A DNA stretch of 36,728 nt. It comes from Acidisoma sp035492295 (GTDB lineage Bacteria > Pseudomonadota > Alphaproteobacteria > Acetobacterales > Acetobacteraceae). The DNA lies in the NCBI RefSeq assembly GCF_035492295.1, contig NZ_DATJJK010000091.1, positions 1 to 36,728 on the forward strand. Reading direction: 5' to 3'. The notes under the pieces are model-generated. The model saw nothing but the letters and a program-made list of their open reading frames with translations, made no database searches and had not been told where the DNA came from. Shown in pieces: positions 32,955 to 36,728 of the stretch. The position numbers were made by a program, and so were the translations under genes. Positions within the stretch are counted from its first letter, which is position 1, and the number at the start of each line of letters is the position of its first letter.

Positions 32955-33845
32955 ATGGAGCTCCGCCATCTTCGCTACTTCATCGCCGTCGCCGAAGAGG
33001 GCAGCCTGACGGTCGCGGCCGACAAGCGGCTGCACACCGCCCAGCCGTCACTGAGCCGGCAAATGCGCGATCTCGAAGCCGAACTCGGCTGCAGCTTGAT
33101 GACGCGGGGTGTGAGGGGCGTGGAGCTGACGGCGGCCGGGCGCGTCTTTCTCGATCATGCCCGCCTGGTCCTCGTTCAGGTAGAAGGGGCCATCGCCGCG
33201 ACACGGCGCGCCGCGGTCCCCGCCAAGGCGTCCTTCGTCCTCGGCTTTCTCACCGGTTATGAGTTCGAATGGCTGACAGCGGTGATGGGCATCATGCGCG
33301 CCGAACTGCCCAATACGGAGGTCGTCATCCTCAGCCTCTCATCGCCCGATCTCGCGGATGGGCTGATGCGCGGCAAGATCGATCTCGCCTTCCTTCGCCA
33401 TGAACGGAACACGACCGGGCTGGTCTTCACGCGGTTGATTGACGAGCCCCTCATCGTGCTCATGCCGGCCGACCATCGCCTGACCGCGCAGGACGCGATC
33501 ACGCCCCAGGATATCGCCGGTGAAGAACTCGTGGGCGTCCCTCATGACAAATCACCCGCCTTGCGCTCGGTAACCGATGCCTATGGCGCGCGGATCGGCC
33601 TCGATCTCACTCCCGACCACTATGTCGACAATCTCTCGATGGCGATGTCGCTCGTCGCTTCGACCCGTGGCATCGCGCTGATGCCGCTCTACGCAAGAAA
33701 CCTGCTTCCGCCCACGGTCGTCAGTCGGCCGCTCGCGGGCGTTCCACCGATGATTGACCTGTCTCTCGGCTACAACGAGGCCAATACCTCGCAGCTGTTG
33801 CAAAGCATCGTGGCGAGAATCGGCGATCTCAAGTTTGCGCGGTAA
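32955..33845 (+). CDS. LysR-family transcriptional regulator
   Basis: A 296-residue LysR regulator with the winged helix-turn-helix at residues 1-60 (MELRHLRYFIAVAEEGSLTV; RLHTAQPSLSRQMRDLEAEL) and an effector domain from about 90. It resembles the BenM/CatR-like group in its MELRHLRYF start. It diverges from the SDR gene, its likely target. The start is fixed by this conserved N-terminus, yet no ribosome binding site is visible, so leaderless translation is suspected. The 3' end overlaps the convergent CrtC/AttH-like gene by 17 bases. Confidence 0.93.
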   Translation: MELRHLRYFIAVAEEGSLTVAADKRLHTAQPSLSRQMRDLEAELGCSLMTRGVRGVELTAAGRVFLDHARLVLVQVEGAIAATRRAAVPAKASFVLGFLTGYEFEWLTAVMGIMRAELPNTEVVILSLSSPDLADGLMRGKIDLAFLRHERNTTGLVFTRLIDEPLIVLMPADHRLTAQDAITPQDIAGEELVGVPHDKSPALRSVTDAYGARIGLDLTPDHYVDNLSMAMSLVASTRGIALMPLYARNLLPPTVVSRPLAGVPPMIDLSLGYNEANTSQLLQSIVARIGDLKFAR

Positions 33846-34974
33846 TGCACCTTGACGGAGCTGCCGCCGAGCTCGCCACACCCTGCGGTCGCGCCTTGCC
33901 GAAGTACATCAGCTCCCAGATCGCGTGATCTTCGAAGATCTCGACCCTCGCATCCCCGTCGAATTTCTCGATCGTGACCTTGCCGGTGAAGCGATGATAA
34001 GCGCCGTCAAAGCCGATCAGCCGGGCGATGATGCGCTTTAGCAACGGCGCGCGGTCGGTCAAAATGGCTTGCAGGATGGTCTTCCGACGCTCGAATGAAA
34101 CGACATAGCGTGTATCGGCAGCGCGATAGGTGTAGCGGGTCACGTCCGCGACCGGCTTGCCGGTCTTGCTGTCGGTCTCGACGCGCTCGGTATCAAAGGT
34201 GACCTTGGTTTCATCGTCGGCGATGATCTGGCCGTCCTTCGCCAACATATAGACAATCTGCGTTTCATAGTCATATGCGGCGGTGGCCGTGATATAGGAT
34301 GCGATGACCGTGTAGGGTCCGACGCTGGCTCGCGCCCAATACCAGTTGTGCATGAGCGTCTGCATGGGCACGTCGCCCCAATTGTGATCGTGATACCCGC
34401 TGCCAGAGGCACGATACTCCTCATTGCCGATCTTGTAGCGGACGTCCGCCGTGCCGTGTGGCACCGAGGGTAGCCAGGCAAAAAGCCTTTCGCGCGACTC
34501 AGTGCCAAAATAGAGATGACCAGACTTGGGACGCCAGGCGCGGACCTCTCCCGTCAGGTCGATATCGATCGATATTTCCTCAATGGTCGCGGTGATGTGG
34601 TAGCGATGAAGATCGCCGACAAAGCGATTTTCATCGATTCTGACGTCGCAACTCGATTTCGATGCGCGGAAGCTTTCTGGCTTTGTATCAAGAAACTTCT
34701 CGAATGTGCGACCATCCGGCAGCGTCATGTTGATGGTGACCCTTGGTGCAAGAGGGCGGTTTGGGCTGACATTGGGCTTGGTGTAGAAAACCACGACGAC
34801 AGTCGCGCCATTGTCCAGATGGGCATCGAAATACCACCATTCGTAGCAGCCCTTTTCCGAGCCGATGCGCTGACCGTCCTCGGATTGCACAATAGAGACC
34901 GGGTCGATGCCAAGCCGCGCGTAATCGGTCGGACGCCCGGCCAGACGAAAGTGAGGATTCTTGTTGCGGTCCAT
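33829..34974 (-). CDS. CrtC/AttH-like lipocalin-fold protein
   Basis: A 381-residue protein of the hydroxyneurosporene synthase (CrtC)/AttH superfamily. Visible hallmarks are CYEWWYFDAHLDNGATVVVV near the N-terminus and SGYHDHNWGDVPMQ, the two motifs that line the cavity between the paired lipocalin-like barrels. Family members include carotenoid 1,2-hydratases and diels-alderase-like enzymes of natural-product pathways; no carotenoid genes are near, so CrtC activity is not implied. There is no signal peptide. ATG at 34974 (MDRNKNPHFRLAGRP) is preferred; an in-frame TTG at 35019 would overlap the upstream gene. It is 28 bases after the FAD oxidoreductase gene and probably cotranscribed. Confidence 0.8.
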   Translation of the reverse strand: MDRNKNPHFRLAGRPTDYARLGIDPVSIVQSEDGQRIGSEKGCYEWWYFDAHLDNGATVVVVFYTKPNVSPNRPLAPRVTINMTLPDGRTFEKFLDTKPESFRASKSSCDVRIDENRFVGDLHRYHITATIEEISIDIDLTGEVRAWRPKSGHLYFGTESRERLFAWLPSVPHGTADVRYKIGNEEYRASGSGYHDHNWGDVPMQTLMHNWYWARASVGPYTVIASYITATAAYDYETQIVYMLAKDGQIIADDETKVTFDTERVETDSKTGKPVADVTRYTYRAADTRYVVSFERRKTILQAILTDRAPLLKRIIARLIGFDGAYHRFTGKVTIEKFDGDARVEIFEDHAIWELMYFGKARPQGVASSAAAPSRCITAQT

Positions 34975-35002
34975 CGTCGTCTCTTTAGTGACAGTTGCGG
35001 TA

Positions 35003-36109
35003 TCAGGCCGACAGGCCAAGCTGCTTGCGGTATTTCGGCACCAGCATGGTCTCGGCCTTTGCTTTCCGAATCAGCCAGGACAACCGGAGACTGCCGACCG
35101 GCGGAGCAAAAATCACGCCCGCCCGACTCCCTAACGTGACCGCCATCAAGAGGTTTGCGGTCTTCGCCTTGTAAATCCTGGACGGCGCCCGCCCCGAGGC
35201 GATCGCGCGAATATTCGCTTCCGCCACGTCGAGTTGTCCGGCGATATGCATCGCCATCTTATTTTCCTTGAGATCGGTTATGTCGCCAAGAGCGAACACA
35301 GTCTTCTCGCCCGCGACCAAGAGTTCCGGCGTCACCCTGACGCGCCCCTCGGTATCGAGGCGATCGGAGAAATGGGTGCGCAAATACTCGGTATTGGGGC
35401 GGCCGCCGATGCAGCACAGCATAACGTCATAGGTGATGTGCTTGCCTGAGGCAGTGCGGATCTCGCCCGGCTCTGCCGTGTAGCCGTCCGGCGGCAACGG
35501 GGTCTCGATCCGTTCGCCGGTCAGCAATCTCACGCCGCGCTCGGTTAGAAATTCCGTGGCATGGGCAGCGGCCGATTGTCCTGTCCCGGCCAGGATGCGC
35601 GGGCCGGACTGAATGATCGTCACGGAGCGTCCAGGCCAGGTCTCGACGATCTCGCCCGCCACCTCGACACCCACCGGACCGCCACCGACGATCAGGATGC
35701 GCCGAGCGGCGGCAAGCGACGACCTCAGCCGATAAAAGCTCACCTTGCGCTGTTTGATCGAACCGCTGGATGGTCGAATGAAGGAACCCGGGAAGCGGCT
35801 GCCCGTCGCCAGCACGGTAATCTCGGCCGTCATCATCCTCTGGCTGCCGTCATCACCCGCAACCTGCCCTCCGGCGGGGCTCAACTCGACGAGACGCCCA
35901 CGGACGTGTCGCGCTTTCGGCAGGGCTTCGGCAATCGGCACGATGGCCTTTTCCGCGTATCGGGGCTGAACCATCAGCCGGGGAATCGCCATCGGCACTT
36001 CGAAATAATCCGTCGGTGCGATGACCGTCACGTCAAAATCGCCGGAAAGACGGCTCGCGAGCATGGCACCCGCCATTCCGGTTCCGTAAATTGCAATCTT
36101 GCGTTTCAT
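35003..36109 (-). CDS. FAD/NAD(P)-binding oxidoreductase (AMID/NDH-2-like)
   Basis: A 368-residue two-dinucleotide-binding-domain flavoprotein. The FAD motif KIAIYGTGMAGAMLASRL is at residues 3-20, the NAD(P)H motif ILIVGGGPVGVEVAGEIVE is near 150, and the C-terminal FAD contact VFALGDITDL near 270. The organisation resembles AIFM2/FSP1 and NDH-2-type quinone reductases; no redox-active CxxxxC pair is seen, which argues against a disulfide reductase. The electron acceptor is unknown. The ATG at 36109 is chosen because MKRKIAIYGTG is the expected beginning; an in-frame ATG at 36166 adds 19 residues without homology. First gene of a two-gene unit, divergent from the LysR gene at 36214. Confidence 0.88.
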   Translation of the reverse strand: MKRKIAIYGTGMAGAMLASRLSGDFDVTVIAPTDYFEVPMAIPRLMVQPRYAEKAIVPIAEALPKARHVRGRLVELSPAGGQVAGDDGSQRMMTAEITVLATGSRFPGSFIRPSSGSIKQRKVSFYRLRSSLAAARRILIVGGGPVGVEVAGEIVETWPGRSVTIIQSGPRILAGTGQSAAAHATEFLTERGVRLLTGERIETPLPPDGYTAEPGEIRTASGKHITYDVMLCCIGGRPNTEYLRTHFSDRLDTEGRVRVTPELLVAGEKTVFALGDITDLKENKMAMHIAGQLDVAEANIRAIASGRAPSRIYKAKTANLLMAVTLGSRAGVIFAPPVGSLRLSWLIRKAKAETMLVPKYRKQLGLSA

Positions 36110-36175
36110 TCTCTGCGTCGCTTTCAAGCGTGGGACCGCACCTCCAATTGCTGCTTTCCGATCCATCGTGATAGT

Positions 36176-36213
36176 CTATATTTATCGATATTGATCATCG
36201 TACGGATATATAG
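36176..36213. promoter_or_regulatory. Interrupted dyad in the FAD oxidoreductase/LysR divergent promoter
   Basis: CTATAT (36176-36181) and ATATAG (36208-36213) are inverted complements; TATCGATA (36183-36190) and TGATCA (36192-36197) lie between as smaller palindromes. The stretch is AT-rich against its surroundings and touches the LysR start codon at 36214, so it may hold the LysR promoter and operator. No clear ribosome binding site is seen before that ATG. Confidence 0.35.
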
Positions 36214-36728
36214 ATGCTCGACGGTGTCACGCTTGATCAGTTCCGCACCTTCGTCGCTGCTGCTGACGAGGGGAGTTTTTCGGCGGCTGGCCGGCGCCTC
36301 AGCCGCGCTCAATCCGTCGTCAGCCAGACACTGGCCAATATGGAAGGGCAGTTGGGCGTCAAGCTTTTCGACAGGACAAAACGCATCCCGGTTCTCACTC
36401 AGGCCGGCCGGGCACTGCTACCCGATGCGAGGGCGGTCACCGGCGCTGTCGACTCTTTCAAGGCGCGGGCGCGCGGATTGGCCGGGGGCTTGGAGGCCGA
36501 GCTTCCGGTCGTCGTGGATGTCATGCTGCCCACCCCCGTCCTGACGCAAGCGATGGCCGAATTTTCGCTCCACTTTCCAGACGTTCCCCTGCGCCTCTAT
36601 GTCGAAGCGCTCGGCGCCGTTCTCAAAATGGTCATCGAGGGAACTTGCGCGTTCGGGATCGTCGGAACCTTACCCGATGTGCCGGAGGACGTCGTTCGGG
36701 AGCATTTGATGGAAGTGCAGATCGTGCC
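36214..36728 (+). CDS. LysR-family transcriptional regulator, N-terminal part
   Basis: 171 complete codons of a LysR regulator that runs off the right edge. The helix-turn-helix reads LDQFRTFVAAADEGSFSAAG then RRLSRAQSVVSQTLANMEGQ and LGVKLFDRTKR; the effector domain begins about residue 92 (LPVVVDVMLPTPVLTQAMAEF). The frame is open to the end of the window. It diverges from the FAD oxidoreductase and CrtC/AttH-like genes, which are its likely targets. Confidence 0.93.
   Translation, partial: MLDGVTLDQFRTFVAAADEGSFSAAGRRLSRAQSVVSQTLANMEGQLGVKLFDRTKRIPVLTQAGRALLPDARAVTGAVDSFKARARGLAGGLEAELPVVVDVMLPTPVLTQAMAEFSLHFPDVPLRLYVEALGAVLKMVIEGTCAFGIVGTLPDVPEDVVREHLMEVQIV

Noticed and set aside
34975..35019. 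TTG start giving the CrtC/AttH-like protein 15 more residues
   Set aside because: It would overlap the upstream oxidoreductase gene and adds no conserved sequence; ATG at 34974 is simpler.

Overview
The window is GC-rich, densely packed DNA, and its gene content (LysR, GlxA and TetR regulators next to short-chain dehydrogenases, an RbsABC-type importer with a Tat-type binding protein, fused MaeB malic enzyme, cox genes) suggests an alphaproteobacterium, most likely Hyphomicrobiales. This placement is an inference from gene content, not from a marker gene. I found no rRNA, tRNA, CRISPR array, insertion sequence or phage gene.

Layout. 1-4094 (minus): the N-terminal half of an NtaA-type flavin monooxygenase, the malic enzyme maeB and a LysR regulator. 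4206-9565: a zinc alcohol dehydrogenase diverging from that LysR gene, then on the minus strand a Bcr/CflA-type MFS exporter coupled to an SDR, an aldo/keto reductase and a GlxA-type regulator. 9686-15734 (plus): an HD-domain protein, a TetR repressor that appears to start at ATC, and an RND efflux adaptor and pump behind two copies of a TAGATG-N8-CATCTA operator candidate. 15735-16156 has no intact gene; it holds a terminator hairpin, a short apparent scar of a GH127-like glycosidase gene and the promoter region of the next operon. 16157-19739 (plus) is a three-gene sugar-type ABC importer.

The main system lies at 19745-29236. A divergently oriented PAS-LytTR protein resembling the CO sensor RcoM faces coxM-coxS-coxL-coxG-coxD-coxE-coxF, followed by two further XdhC/CoxI-type frames. 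CoxL carries the form I active-site loop AYRCSFR with its cysteine at residue 388, plus Gln240 and Glu760, so this is a genuine aerobic Mo-Cu CO dehydrogenase and not a generic xanthine-oxidase relative. CoxM, CoxS and CoxL would form the enzyme; CoxG would attach it to the membrane; CoxD and CoxE would mature the Mo-Cu centre; the XdhC-type proteins would handle cofactor sulfuration or insertion. The rcoM-coxM gap holds an array of TTNNNG elements on one helical face, a plausible RcoM target. No coxB, coxC, coxH or coxK is present.

29304-36728 is mixed accessory and housekeeping content: an NTF2-like protein, a 3-methyladenine DNA glycosylase, a DUF72 protein, a glutathione S-transferase, an SDR with a divergent LysR gene that may be leaderless, a CrtC/AttH-like protein in tandem with an FAD/NAD-binding oxidoreductase, and a divergent LysR gene cut by the window end.
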